A stretch of 64,000 bases of DNA, taken from positions 22,335,713 through 22,399,712 of the forward strand of contig RSEF01000004.1 in NCBI GenBank assembly GCA_003993805.1. The letters are read 5' to 3'. Under the pieces are notes generated by a model. It worked only from the letters and a program-made list of their open reading frames with translations. It did no database searches and had not been told where the DNA came from. Source of the DNA: Himantopus leucocephalus. Taxonomy: Eukaryota > Chordata > Aves > Charadriiformes > Recurvirostridae. Below, piece by piece: positions 48,401 through 63,202 of the stretch. Each line of letters begins with the position of its first letter. Positions within the stretch are counted from its first letter, which is position 1. Position numbers and translations under genes: made by a program.

Positions 48401-50284
48401 CTTTTCCAGACTGCACACCTCAGATTATCTTCCAGCCTGGGTTTTTCACGATTGTACTTTTGCACGTGCAAAATGGCCCTCGATGCACAAATTGAATTTA
48501 TTCGTGGTCTACTCTACTTGTTAATAAAAATATAGTTTCAAACAGTGCTTGCTTTTCCCATGCAAATAATTTTGCTTACTCCTGCTAGTCAGCAGAATTT
48601 GACCTATTTGGTAAGCAGGTTGAGTCTGCATGAATTGTATCTAAACCAGAATTCAGACAACAACAATTAAGCATGTAAAAATGTAGCTTTAGATACATCA
48701 GGTAGAACTGCACGTCCTGGTTTAAGCAGTCAAGGACAATTTCAGCAGGCTTCAGAATTTGAATTCGGATAGCTCTGAAGTTAAAATGAATCAGTCCTTT
48801 TAAAGTGCTCACAGGAAAAGCAGATTGTATTCCGGGGCAGATTTTAAAAGGGGAATTTTCCGTAAGCAGAATTTAATTACCTAACTGGAATTTTGCCATG
48901 ATGCCCTAGCTAAATCTTCACTTTTTGTGAAGAAGCAAAAAAAACCTCAGGGAAACTATCATGCTGAATGTGAACCATACCTGTTACAGCAATAATTTCA
49001 GCCTTGTGCTGGGATGGGACAGTATTAAGAAGGAGAGCAAAGGGAAACATCTCACCTACTGAATATTAGTCTCATTTCCTGAAACAAGTTGACTCTTCCC
49101 AGGAACTTCTTTCCCAAAACTTCCTTAGGGTATGAAATAATTGGCTATTAACCAGTGTGTTCTTGACCCAAAGAATGGAGCAGAAGACATGGAAGACTTG
49201 TCTGGATTACAAGGAGAGATAAAAGAGAAATTAGAGCTGATGCGTACTGACTGAGCCTGCGGCTCTCCTGATTTTGCCCGTTGAGACTCGGAGGGTTTTA
49301 CCTGCATTTGTACGAGGGCAAGAGACCTGGGGGAAAGAGCAGGACGAAAATGAGGGAAGGGAAAAGAGAATGCCACAACTTTCTCCCTTTTCAGATTTTT
49401 TTTTTTCCTGCCTGTTTACCCTGCATTTAGTGTGGGGCTGTGAAACAGAAAGGCTGCCAGCTCCATAGCATCATATTGCCAGCGTAGTGGACAGCCTGTC
49501 TCGCCTCAAGGCAAAAGAGAAGTTATGAAAAAGATGTCTGCACACTAGGAAAGAAAAAAAAAGCAAAATCTCACTTATCACCAATCCTGAACAGAGTCTT
49601 CTGAACGAGTGATGGCTTCCTTTTTTTTTTTTTTGCCTGGTAAATGTGATCACCTGTAACCTACCCAAACCTCTGCAGGTCCCTTGAGGGCTGCCCCGGA
49701 GCGCCGAGCGCTGGCAGCCGGCATGTCGGGCGAAGCTGCTGCAGCGCAGGCTCCAAACGCCACATGAGGAGCGGCTGAGGATGCTGGCACGCGTGGAGGC
49801 AGTTCCCATGCCCTGGAACGATGAAAACAAGTAGTTAGTATGCACCACGCAGCGCCGAAGGCTGAGCCCGCTGCTAATGAGTGCTACGCAGAGGGCTCAG
49901 GTCATGGTCTTGTTAAATTCTGTGTACACGGTACACCTGTGAAACACAACACCAAAAGGCAGCGCGGCTCACACAGCCGTCCGAGCGCAGCACATTGTAA
50001 CCGAGGTGCCAGGGCACATCTCTGGCAGCCATCGGTGAGACATCTGCCCCTCAATGTCAAGTGGTTTTTTAGGGCTGGAAAGTGCTGTGCAAGTTAAAGA
50101 AACGTCTTTATGGGGCTGGTAGGCCCCCACTGCACCTGCCCTACTGGGGCAAGAGACTCTGGGCAGGATGCAATGCCTTAGTGCTGGTTCATAGCGGTTC
50201 ATAATGGTTCCCAGTAAGCGCCTGTACGCTACGGCACACAGCATGGGGACAAACTGGAGACATTAGACATCCTGGGCTGGGCTG
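44564..50284. other. Intergenic DNA without a supported gene
   Basis: The stretch contains a poly-C tract at 45369-45400 and otherwise ordinary AT-rich sequence, turning GC-richer from about 49670. The open frames seen (for example 47963-48325 plus) have no recognisable domain. Confidence 0.65.
45369..45400. repeat. Poly-C tract, 32 bp
   Basis: An uninterrupted run of 32 C is preceded by CCCCCG. Long C runs are rare and often length-collapsed in assemblies, so the true length is uncertain. Confidence 0.9.
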
Positions 50285-50515
50285 TTATCTCACTGGGATC
50301 ACAGCGATGCGGTGCACTAGCTCTGGGGGTGTAGGGGCGATGGTCAGCTGCCATGGAGGGCTGCTATGGATGGATCCAGCTCTTCAGGAAGGACAGGCCG
50401 AGATGGCAAGGAGGGAGAGCTGCCCTTGATGTGAAAGAGTAGATGGGGTGCACGGGGCCGTGCCTTGGGACAGATGACGAGCCAGCTGACAGCTTATGGG
50501 TCAGGAAGAAGTAGA
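50285..50515 (+). mobile_element. CR1 LINE fragment, ORF2 endonuclease region
   Basis: One plus-strand frame from 50360 reads GWIQLFRKDRPRWQGG, then ALDVKE, a stop, and LGTDDEPADSLWVRKK. This is the pattern I know from the N-terminal endonuclease part of bird CR1 ORF2 (LFRKDR...DDEPAESLWV). Sequence to the left back to about 50285 still resembles CR1. The piece is interrupted by in-frame stops and truncated at both ends, so it is an old internal fragment. Confidence 0.7.
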
Positions 50516-53500
50516 TGGTGCAAACAATTGGAAGAAGCCTCATGCTTGCAGGCCATCGAGGGTCAGAGCACTGAAGCTACGCTGATTATTGCTAGTGAAG
50601 CAGCAGAACACACACACACCACAAAATGCTCTTCGTAGATCCTAGCTTGGCTCTATCCACTTTAAAAGGTGGCTCTCATCCTCTGCGTAAGCGTGCTGTT
50701 GCCTTTCATGGATTGTGCACACTACCTCTAGAGCACAGACCTGCTCAGCAGTCTCCAAGAAGGTTTCTTTGTTGTCTTACATCCTGCCAGGATGTTCTGC
50801 AGCAGAAAGCAACAGTTTCTGGCCTCTCTGGCCTTATCCTGCTGATCACAGTTTGATGCCCTGACTGTGTAACACATGCAAACAGATCACACTGGCTGCA
50901 AATTCTGGGAAAGAGTGTCTGTTCATATGGGCAAAAAGGAGGTTGTACGTGTAGGAGGTGTGTGTGCATACACCTGCTTTAAATAAAGCTCCCCCATGTT
51001 TCCAGGTTAGATCGCACTCTATTTCAAAAGCCTTACCTGCCATATATCCCAAAGTGTCTGAACAGAAAGAAAGGGGATTGGAAAACGTTGCTGACTACTG
51101 TAAAAGGAAAAACTACTTTAACAGGTGTTTCAGCAGCTTTTACATGATTCCTAAGTTTGAGCCCTTATTGAGTGAAGGAGGCCTTCAGGACAGAGATAAG
51201 TGGCACTCAGCTGTAAGACAACAGATTTTCACCGGTGATGAAAGACAAGGCTGAAGCTTCATGGGGAAGAGTAGTATCCCCAGCACCGTGCTTCCCCATT
51301 CCTACCTCTGTGGTAGGAATTTTTCTGATTTTGTTACAGCCAGAGTCCTCTATATCACAGAAGATGGCAGGCAGAGCCAGTTTTGCCTCAACACAGGAAT
51401 AGTCTTTACATGATATTATGGTGATGTGCTAATTTCCTCGGGATCTCTGAAAAGCGTGCAGCAATCAGAAAGTCCTGTGGTATGTTCTAGGGACGTGGGA
51501 CCATTTCTAGAGAATTTGAGGGAGGAATTTTAATATATCTGGAATATCTAGCAAGGATGCAATTTAGCTGCAAGATTCTTCCCTTCTCTGCTCTTTATAG
51601 CCTATAACTTCAAATAGAAATTGGGACCCTTAATTTTCTTTAAACTGTATGGCAAACCGTTCAGATTCAGTACGTGCCTCAGGATCTCGCCTCGCTACAC
51701 TCTTGCACACACCTACATAATATCAGTGCTTTGCTTATTCAGTATTTCAGTAACTCTTAATTGCACAATGAATTCTCTCACACTGCAAATTTATCTTCAT
51801 TGAGCTAACTTTTGATTTTGGGCACTAACTCTGATCAGCACAAAGGCAGAGACAGTCTATCCAATTAGCAGGTGGCAGCCCCAGAAGCTCAGGACACAGC
51901 ACCTCTGTTACTCTGCCTTCCAGGAGCTTTGACCTCAACAAACACACTTGATGAACCCGGTCATGGTATTTTGGCTGCCTACCTCAGCTCATCTGCTTGG
52001 ATGGCATTTTGCCTGTTAGCAAGGTAATAAACTACTTTCAGGAGATGCCAGAAAAGGATGGGTTTACATCCGTAACTTGCTAAGGTCTGCTAAAATAGCC
52101 TTCTTCTGACACTGAGCAATTACATAAAGCATCTTGACTTTCTCTGTATAAGAGCAACTCATTATCAGACACTCCCTTGTATGGAATCCAAACAATTTGT
52201 TTTCCAACATCAGCAAAAACAAGTACATATTTCAAAGGAGATTGTTTCTGTGCTGTTTGGAGGCTGTTTTGATATTGATGATGTCAAGGAATCTCTGTTT
52301 CACTTGATACTTACACTTGGGACAATGACCATCTTATTCTGTGTTTTCCCATGTCTAGAGCAAGGGCTGTCTGAGCCATCGTCAAGGTTCCTGGGCACTG
52401 AGCTGATATCGACTCTAGTACCGCATTAAATGTCAAATAAGCCTGGCATTTTGTTTTGTTGGCAGTTTCAAAGCCATGGGGGGAATCCATGACTCAGCTT
52501 CCATTAAAAGCCACTAGTTAATTATGAACATCCCTACCTCCCTCCTTTGTACCTCCAGTTAATCTGTTTGTATCTGTTTGTGACAACTGATGCCTGTTTG
52601 CTTTGACATAGCAGAACCCCAAAGCTATGCAAACAAGAATGACAAGATTTGAGAGTGCACTGTAAGTTGGCTGAAATCAATAACTTTTGAGATGCTCCTG
52701 GATGCCTGAGGATGTGCCAAGTCAGGCTGTGTTGACATCAGGTGTGAAATGCCTAAATGTGAAGGAAACACTGCAGCAGAAACACTCATTGACCCTGTTT
52801 GCAAGCTTTCCTAGCTACTTGTCATTTGACTCTAAAGATTCAAAGAAAAGTTGATCAAAACACAGTATAGGGGACTGAAGTCTTAGATGCTCAGAAGAGC
52901 CCTTCAGTCTGCCTCTGGCACACCAAATCTACACTTGCAAAACATAGGCTAGAATGGGAAAGTGACACCCCCAGCTCTAGTAGTGGTCAAGATAATTTCT
53001 GAAGCTAAGCCTGATTGACTGTATGACATTAATTCAGCATCTCAAGTAGCTTATTAGCTCTGAAACCTAAGGGTGATCCTGTAAATAGAGCACTAGAATA
53101 TTAGGAAAAATGCAGGGACCTACCTGTGCTTTTACACTAGCTTCCGCCCGCTTGCCTTTGCCCAGTTGGGAATCACCACACTGTGGCTTTTAGGGTCTTT
53201 AACAGGAGAGTACATGGGGTTTAGTCACGGCAGAAGACTGTGTCACACTGCCACTAAGGCCAAACGAGTAGAACAAAAGAAGCATTGGTATCTCCTGGTT
53301 TTCAACAGCCCGATATATACAAAAGAGAGAACAATTCTGTGACTGCCCCTCTGCCATATGCTGCAGAGATCCTCAACCTATTTCAAGAAACAAAGCAAAG
53401 TGCAGCATGCACTAGTTCATAAACACCATGGAGATACCAGCTCACCTCAGCAGCACACCAGGACAACTCATTTCAGCACTGTTTTCCACTGACATGTCTT

Positions 53501-56500
53501 TCAGTTCCAGCATTTGATGATTTCTGATAACCCTGGGATCTCCAAACTGGGCTCTTAAAATGGAGTTCACCCCATTTTTCTTTTGCATTCCCACAGAAGT
53601 CCCTCCTCTGTGCCTCTTCCAGTTTGACTACGTTCGCTCAGTAACATGGTTGATTTGAAGTCTATCTTGTCAGTCTCTGTTCAGTCCTGCTCTTGCCAGG
53701 CATTTCACATTCAGTGCAGCAGATCTGAGATGAGAAGAAAGAGATCATAGGAACAGAAAAAGAGGATCAAGATGAAAATCCTGCAATCCATCGAGAACAT
53801 TGCTCTTTCATGACTGAAGTGTGTTGTACAGCAACAGTAAAGAAGCCACAGAAAACTGCTTTCATCTAACATGGAGCAAGGAACTTAGAATGAGAAAAGC
53901 CATACGATAGCTGAAATTACAGAGCCTTTCTTGAACTTGCTCAAGCCACCTCATGTCTGGATTATTGCTAAAGGTTTAGAGAACTGAATACACAGTACTC
54001 CTTGAAGGGATATGGGGGAAAGGGCTAGAAGTGAATGTAACACAAGGAAACCTGGAATGGGGAGGAGGACTACGAATGCAACTTTCCTCATCTGCAAAAT
54101 CCATTCAACTAAAATTGAGCAAAAGAACAAGATGATGTCTCCCTCCTACATTACATTCCATTCTTCACGTATACTGACCTAAGAAGGGTAAGCATGAAAA
54201 ATAGCTCTATTTTCAGCCACGCAAAGATGAAAGAAGTTTAGGGATATATGCAAAAGAAATTATGGGGCTGACTGCAGCCAACAGTCTTCTACTGCCTCAA
54301 ACCTTGCTTGGTGTCCTGCAAGGGGACTGGCTCTGCTGCCAGTGTTAGACAGGCTTTGAGAGCCCTCTTTGGGGGCATAGAAGTGATTTTTCTATTGGCA
54401 CATGGGCAGGTTGCTTAAGTATTGTTCCTATATCGATACGAGAGCATGTTTTCATGCAGACAAAGGCAACCTTCCAAACAGAGTTGAAAAGAAAATTATT
54501 TACCCTTCTGAATCAACAATAGGGTTCATGGCAGGTACATAATGGGACCCTGAAAAAATTTGGTTGTTGAAACCACCACCCCCACAAAAGAATTTTTGAA
54601 TGGTCATGCGTTAAACCATTCCTTCCTTTATTTTCCAAACACAATGCAGCCAACTGAAAATCAAATTCTCGTTTAGTGCCTAAGCAGTGAATAATATTAA
54701 TGCTCAGTTAAACATAAATAAAGATTAACTGCCTGGCTCATTTTAATATATAGGAAGATCTGACACATAAATTTTAACACAATGTACCAGCACCGTGTTC
54801 ATTTTAGTTTAAAATAAGAATTAGCAGAAACTGTCTATCAAAAAGGTTTTTAGTAAACTCAAAAGTACATGGTATTTTTCCTATAAAGGTTAAAGTGTAT
54901 ACGAATACATCAACAGAGATGAAGGTAATGAAAAAGGCTCTTAAAAAATAGAAAAAAAGACAGGGAAAACAACTTCAGTTAATTTTCCTTTTCAGGATTT
55001 AATTAACCTTAAAAGCTATGAGTCTCCAGCCTTTCCCATGCATTTCAATGCAACGGAGAATGTCCCTTGCTACAAACTACAGGTCTGATTTAATGGAGTT
55101 TTGATTGAGGATAAAGACAGAAGAGTCAGTCTGTGGTACCCTCTCTTCACACTGAAAAGTGTCCAATTCCGAAGGCAAATGCACTCAGCTCAGTCATCCC
55201 AATTAAAGTGTCGGCTGCTATTCAGCATAAGCAAAATAGCACAAAGAATCCAAAAGAATCAGCCATTACAGCATATTTACAAAGGCAGCACAGAAATCCA
55301 TGTTGGCTAGGGACAGCAAGGGAAAACACATGCTATTTAAACAAACACATGTACCTACATATATGTATATATTTACACATACAGAGCTACGCCCCCCACA
55401 TATAGCACATAATAAAATTATATAAAAAGGAGAAAAAAAACCCCTTTGCTCTTTAGGTCATTCTCTTGAATCTTTTGTCTGTATGAAAATAAGCAGAACT
55501 ACAGCTGAAGCTGCAGCATTTGGCTGTTGAAACGCTATCTTCTTGCTGGAAGTAAAAAGTGTTTAAATATAAATACATTTTCAAAGACCATTTTTTTCAC
55601 GGGTGTCTATAACAACTCATCTAATATGCACAGCACACAGAAACCCTGATCTTATGCTGATGTCAGCCCGGAGTAACCTCTCATGCCTCTAAAGGAATTT
55701 CAGCGCTGAGATCAGGATCCAGCGCGATGCCGACCGGGTCAGAGCCTGCAGTGGTGCCAGGCACAGACCTCCTACTGACACCTCTGGAGGTTTTGCATCA
55801 GTGCCACTGGCAGTCCGTTAAATCCAGGTCAAGTCACCTGAAATGCTCCAGCTTCCTTGTTTCCCAAATGCCTACCAGTTACTATATTTTTATCAGAGAC
55901 AACGAGAGAGACAGAGAGAGTTCCCTGCCAAAGGTTATCTCCAAGTTCATACTGTGTGGCCTTACGCTGCCACATCCAATAAATCGTTAACGCCATCTGT
56001 TCCAAGCAGGCTTCCCTGGGACTGGTTTTGTGGGGCCAGGACGAATTTGTGCAGGCTGCTGCAATACGGAGGACAAGCTGGGCTGGCACCACAGCTCTTT
56101 ACGGACATGGCCAGCCTTCAAATGTTTGTGAAATGATCTTTCGAAGTTCAGCTTTCAACCGCTCCTGTTGTTTTCAAGAACAGAAGAGACACAGGCGATC
56201 GGCGCCTGCTCAGCAAGAACAAAGCTCACCCAGCGGGCACCTCACCAAACTCCTCCATGCTGGCTTGAAATGCCTCAGAGAAGGTGAGGTACGAGGTGAG
56301 GTATGCTCCACTCCTCTCAGCTGCCCCGAAGAGCATTAGTTTTGGTGCTGGGGCCCACTGAAGGAACCATCCCAGAGCTTCTGGACTAGCTGGATGTTCA
56401 TGCACACACAGTCTGCCCACCCATGTGGATCAAAATTACTGGGGGGGCTGTACTGTAATGCTGTGGCCTCCCAGGAGTGGGGGTCAAGGTCATTTCTGAC

Positions 56501-59500
56501 TCCTCTTGTTTGAGAGGAAATTCACTCCCAAAAGCTAACACAAGACATTGATAAAGTCCTTAAGCCCTCAAAGATCCATCTCAATTTCCTGTGCAACAGC
56601 CGGCGTGGGATCACAATACATGGGAATAAGCTGGTACATAGTCCATGCTCTTGTGTTTGGCACAGTTATGGACTTCACACCCTTTTAACTCTCTGTAAAG
56701 CCCGATGACCCAGGCTAGCGGCAGCAGGATGCCACCTCAAAGCGTAATTATTTTGCAGCTTCTATTTACTTTTTGGAATATCAAAATTTATGACAATCAC
56801 TAAAGCAGATTGATTAAACGCTAAGCATAAACACACCGTGATAGAGAAGTTGTTTTGTTGTCATCCCAAGGAAGCATCTATTTGCAAAGTACACGGCAAT
56901 ATCAAAGAACTCTCTATTGATTAAACTTTGAAAATAAAATTGCACCACTTATCATATGCTGTTTGCAAAAATGCCAATCATTATAATACTCACATAAGCA
57001 TACTGTGTCTTCCCCCTGAACTCGTTAAATTTATTACTGAGACTCTATCCTGAGCTGCCTACATGTGGAAAAAATATCTTTCAGATAACACATTAACATT
57101 CATAACCAGTATTTAAAGCTGTGCATGGTGCCATCTCAAACGATAAGGGTCTTGTCAGCATTTCCAGTATAAGCCTCATTTCAGGGGATGGAGGGAGGAA
57201 GTGGCAACACTCTATTTCAGCTATTTTAAATGACACCAGCAAGAAGCCTGACATACAAACTGTCAATCTAATTGCATCTATCTTTCAGAGGTAGGTGCAT
57301 CTTTCACCTCCACATTCAGTTTAAAAAATAGTGAAATTCTCAGTACGTCATTGTAAACTACCTGGCAAGTGCTATCGTTCTGCTTGTGCATACAGCATCC
57401 CACACAATTATAATTCTAGATCTAAACCTTAAAATTACAAAAGCTTTTAAGGCATGCAACAAGAACGATATGACCACTTTTTCACAGGTATACTCACACT
57501 CTACCGAAGAAAGAAACAGATAAGCAAAACAACAAGCAACAATACAACAATGAGGGCTTGCTCCATGACTCATGTTATTAGATGTTCCCGCAGTACAAAA
57601 CACTAATAATACTGAATACAAAAGTTAATGACAAAAAGGGTAAAAAAAAAACCCAACTAAAAATGCTTTTTGGGGAAGAAATTTGTAGGTGCAATGCATC
57701 TGCCTTTGAGCACAATTCTTCTACAGATAGAGTGTAAGTTTTGATTTGCAAAATAAGACCCACAGGCTGTTAAAGTGTTCTGTCAAAAAAACAGATATTT
57801 GTATTAGTAAAAAAAAAATATTATCAAAAGTAAACAAGAAGTTGTCATAAGGAAAGAGAGGCTTCAGAAAGCCTCAATGGCTCTAGAAAAGAAAGTATTG
57901 CAATGCTTATTCTTGAGGTGATCAGGACCACTGACCAGTTCTCAGCCAAATAGCTATAAAGGAATGATCTCATCCCTATATAATTCCAAGTGCGTCACTA
58001 TCACCAGCTAGAAATAATAAAGCTAAACACTGCTATCTGCAAAAGCAACAACAAGATTTCTAGTTAGAAAGCTCAAATGCTAACCAGTGCAGTGGTCGCA
58101 AAGCAAAACTGCTCTGGAGCAAATCTGTGCACAAATAACTGGTTTTGCCCACAGTTTTCAAGATTCCAAGCCAGAGTTGATTACCAAAGCTGACTAAGCT
58201 GCCCTCTTCTCCTACCAGCTTCACTTGCTGCTCAGTCATTAAGTGGACATTAAAATCTCCTGCTGCGCAAAGGATTTTATTGCTCTACAGGAAAAAGACT
58301 GCTAGACGGTAAAAAAAGATGCCATTTAAAGGATGGGCGGTTATTAATAAATTGTATGCTTTGTGATGAAAAGAAATGCCACAAGTGTTATAGAATACAT
58401 ACACACATTTTAGATCAAGGCCAAATGCTCACTCCCCCTTTGCCAAAGCTGTTCCACTCCGCATGGAATCTAATGGACTAGAAAGACACACACAAGAAAC
58501 AAGATCCCCCATGTGTAGCAGTGAGGACACATACTTATCCACTGACTGTTCAACAGATTCAGATGTCCCCTGGCACCCCCTGGCATTTAGGCTAGAAGGG
58601 AGATGACTAAATATCTTCAGCATCCTGGACCGCAGTGACTTTAATATAAAGAAGAAGTATTATGGTAACTTCTTCCCTTCCTGTTGTCCTTTCAGCTAAT
58701 GTGCCTGTTTGGCGCATCCCTGCTTTGCTTTCAAACGAGTCTATCAAGACAGAGATGGCTCTGAGGATGCCCAGGAAAACAACTTCAAGCCCAGGCAAAC
58801 TGTAATGTTAAAAACTGAGATACCAAGTGATTTTTAAACACCATCAGAATTTGATCACTGTCAATGGGGGAGGAGATTCTGAGTATGCCTATTTTCTACC
58901 AGAACACTTGAATCTCACAATAAAACATCATATCTGACACTCGAAATTCGTGTGTGTTTGTGTGGAACTCCCCAGAGTAAAAGTCAGCTGAAATCATGAA
59001 GTCAAAGAGAGATTTGTCGGCAGCTGAAGTCTAGGTCAGGATTTTATGTATGTTTGTATTGCGCTCTGTGCAGTAACAACACAGGGAGCTACTTCAGATG
59101 CCAAATAAATTTTAAGGTTTCCCTGGAGTTTGGAATTCTTTATTCTAAGTGATTCTCCCCAACATACTAATGCAACCACCATTCTCATAAGTTCTAATTG
59201 TCTCATCAATTTCTTTTCTTGCCACTTTCAGTTATACATCACGCTTCAAAGTCATTATTTGTAACCGACCGGCCTCCACAAAGAGAAATATTAGAGGGTA
59301 TTTTTCAGGTAAATGGTTACGGCTCAGAGACAGCAAAGTTTCTGGCTAAAGTGATGTGGGAAAGATTGCAGGAAAGCCGGGAGTATTTTTCTTTAGTCAA
59401 CAAAAGCAGTCCTTATTTCTCAGACACTTAACTTTCCTATCCTTGGAAAACCAGAACAGAAACTATTTCTTCCTAAAAGCTACATCACTGTTCTTTTTTT

Positions 59501-62500
59501 GTTTTGGTTTGGGTTTTTTTTTGTTCTGATTTATTATACGCCCTTTTCAGAGATAAACTGGTTGCTTTTTCAGTGTAATTTCTTCTTTCTTATCGACTCA
59601 AGGTAGCTTCTTTGCCTGCACTGTGTTGAGCGACAAGCCATAAACTGGCTCCACCTCTGACACCAGAAGCCACCGTCTCAGTCCCGCAACCTCTTTTGCA
59701 CCTACGTAACTTTACACAGTGAAGTACTCACATTGAGCCTATGCAGAAACAAGACCTTGAAACAGCCCTACAAATAACGCTGAGGGTCTGGTCTGAAATG
59801 AAAACATTTTCAAGCCACAGGGTTATTCCAGTGCATTATTACTTGATATTGCAGGAACCTGCAAACAAGTCAAATGCTTAAGAACGCGTCCCCCTCCCTG
59901 CTCCTGACAGGCAGTGGGGTGAGCAGCCAAAACACGAATTTTCAATTTCGAGGCAAACTCTGATGTGCATTTTTCTGACAGATAACGGTGGATGAGGCCA
60001 GGCTGCGACCTTTCTTCTAGTTGGGGCAATTCTCAGTCACTTACTTCTGCTGAAGAAGTGGGAAACTAAACTCTCTAATGGCCACCACCTTTCATCAAAT
60101 CTGGTTCAAACTATTCCTGAAGAGAGGGGTCTGTGACTGACAGCCAGACATATACACATACTGTGCACGTACGTAAAGCACAATTACATTTCTGTTAGAA
60201 ACCAGGTGAAAAACACAAAAGCCAATGACTGCAGAAATTTTTCTTCAGCCGGCAATTGTTCACAAAGATCTTATGGAATGAACTTANATACTGATTTTTT
60301 TTTTTTCTACTCATCTCATTTTTTTCGAGAGCAAACCCAGAAATATGTGACCTCTGTGCATAATGACAACTCAATGACACGGCTCTCACTCTGAATGTGG
60401 AATATGAAATGCTCACCGTGAACTGCTCAAAAATAATCCTCAGGCCATGATTATTCATAGAAATTATTTGGTGAGTAATTTCAATTAAATAGATTCAAGG
60501 AATCAAGAAAAAGAGGCTAAACTAATAGAATGTTTTATTTATGGTGAATAATTCATTTGGAGGAACTTTCCCCCCCGCACCATTGCAGGAAGCCAGCTCG
60601 AGGCATAGGGCACTGGAGTCCCACTTAAGCCCTGTTTTGAGGTCTTAATTGGGGGCTTTCATGATGAATCACTCTGGGCTGGCCCTCTGCCCAGGACTGA
60701 ATTTCACCCATTGCTCCTGTTCCTCGCATATTGCTAGATATGCCATTAGCACAGTGGGATTTGGATTCTTTCAACATTACTGCCATAAAAATAATGATAC
60801 GGAAAGATTTCATTATGTTTCTTTTACCACTAATAAATAAAGGGAAGAACCCTCTCACATCAACCTACCAGACTTTCAACAGTGAACGTTCATCATACCC
60901 ACCCATCAACTGCGTTATGCAAATGTGAGACCCATTACTAAGGCACGTCCATTCAGAAAAGCAAGAAGACCTGATAATTTCGACAAGACTCTCTGAATGG
61001 CTAAAAACACTTGTGTGCACTTGTGCTTGCATGATGGGACATTTCCAGTTAAAACATTCACGGTATGTTAACACGTAGATTATGACTCCAAGGAAATTTG
61101 AAATATTGCACTTATAAATGGCAGTGGTAAATATTACTGTAGACATCCACCCATTTGAAATGAAAGGAACAATAAATCCTCTGCTGTTTTAAGGATGGAA
61201 AAAAATATTATTTTTGTTCTTGATGCTCAGCAATGTCATCACAGAATATCTATCATCAGGAAGATTCATCTTGCTGTTCCCATCACAGAAAAAGACCCAT
61301 TGACATGATGAAACAAAGCACTTCTGAAAATATTTAACGCGCAATAAGACCTAAGTGCATGCTTTTAAGTTAAACATTTGTTCAAAGATCTGATCCAAAT
61401 CCCACTGAAATCAGTAGAAGTCCTTCCACTGACACCAAAGGGCTTTGGATCAGACATACTACTTTGCTGAACAGGATGACACATTCATAAATATCAACTG
61501 TCTTACAGTTCTTTGCTGGGTCCAATGCTAAAAAAGGGGGGCGGGGGGGGTGTGCACAAGGGGAGGGGAGATTTGTTTTTCCATGCAAAAAAGGAAAAAA
61601 ATTGGGCTAAAGTTAAAATAAAGTGCAGTCTTAATTACCTAGTGGTAAGTCTGTCATTACCCCCAGCGCACTTGCTACCTGGGATGCTTTCTGACAGACA
61701 GCTTCTATATCACATTTCCTGCTGAAACCAGTATTACTTGTATTATAACTCACAAAATTCACTTCTTATTTTTAAGAAAGTTAGGATTCCACATTAATGA
61801 TACAAAAAATCAGACACTGATAGTTTTACTGCTGCGTTTTGCACCACCAGTGTAAAATCATGCTGTGCCATTACAAAACAGATTACCCCGGATATACTGA
61901 AACAAATCACAGAGAAGTCTCTTTGCAAAAAATTATCTTGAAATTAGACAATGGGTCGCAACAGCATGTATCCTTGGCCAGCACCTGAGTCCTTGCAGGA
62001 AGCAGCAACTGAGGGAAGAATTACGAAGGACGTTGATTTTAAGTCATAGTCCATTAAATACTTTTATTTATACAGTAGGTAGTCATGAAGGGTCAGTAAA
62101 CAATATTCTGAAGTAGCCCATGGCTCTCCAGATGCTTGAATGATTGGGGGAAACGGAGCTAAAAAATGCTTCTGGAAACCAAGGAAATTCATTACAGGTA
62201 ATAGCAAAGGCCATCGCTGACTCCCAGAAAACGGCAACTCAGTAGACACCACACATTCAGAAGCCACTGTCACTCGGGAGCGCCCCTCTGCCCACAGACT
62301 GGCGCATCCACTAGCTCTCCTTCCACAGAGACTTTGTCACAAACATCTCTCTCCTCTGCCTCTCTGGGGCACACATCGCACCGGGTCGCTGTTGCTGGGC
62401 AGCACGGGTGAGCGGGGATGGACGCCAGGGCCACGGGGAGCAGAGCCTGCCAGTTCCTTCCTCCCTGGCTTTCATGGTCACCCTCCTTCACTCATCCCTT

Positions 62501-62669
62501 GCCCATCCCTTGCCCAAAGAACGAAAGTGAGAACCAGAGCCTCCTCTTTCACCCTCTCCTTCACAGCATACTTCCCAGTGCTGCTGGATGAGATGAAACC
62601 TTGGATTACAAGTAACAATTATTTTGCATACTGCTCACTGCTAAATCTGGAAACTGTTTATTTCCTTAA

Positions 62670-62923
62670 TAATTACTTTTAAGTGAGGCACAAAAATATC
62701 CCACTTACAGTACGGGAAACATTCCAAAAATGTACATGCTCACGGAGGGAGAATGTCTCCAGCTACAGATGGGCACACACACACACACACGGGGGCACNT
62801 AATTACTTTTAAGTGAGGCACAAAAATATCCCACTTACAGTACAGGAAAGATTCCAAAAATGTACATGCTCACAGAGGGAGAATGTCTCCAGCTACAGAT
62901 GGGCACACACACACACGGGGGCA
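62670..62923. repeat. About 125-bp duplication with a CA microsatellite around n (62799)
   Basis: The block 62670-62798 recurs at 62800-62923. The copies differ by three substitutions and by two CA units in a (CA)n run. A length difference in a microsatellite is what two alleles would show. Confidence 0.9.
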
Positions 62924-63127
62924 TAGAGAGAAATATCCCCTTGGAAAGCAAGAATATAGGGTACTTGTTGAATAGTAATGATGATTATCTCAGAACCCTA
63001 AAAGCTGACACGGAGTAGGCATCTTGTATTATGCAGTTCGGGATCACAGGATGAGGAACACATGAGATCACTGAATACCTGAATTTACAAATTCCCATTG
63101 TTTCACCACATCAGTCATCATGTTTTG

Positions 63128-63202
63128 TTCACAAAAATCAATATTGGCATCTATTTATACTGCANTTCACAAAAATCAATATTGGCATCTATTTATATTG
63201 CA
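63128..63202. repeat. 37-bp duplication around single n (63165)
   Basis: The segment 63128-63164 recurs at 63166-63202 with one C/T difference, and the n lies between. Confidence 0.88.

Noticed and set aside
60286..60286. Single n at 60286 as another duplicated junction
   Set aside because: No repeated flank of useful length is visible; it may be an ordinary ambiguous base or a join with no overlap.
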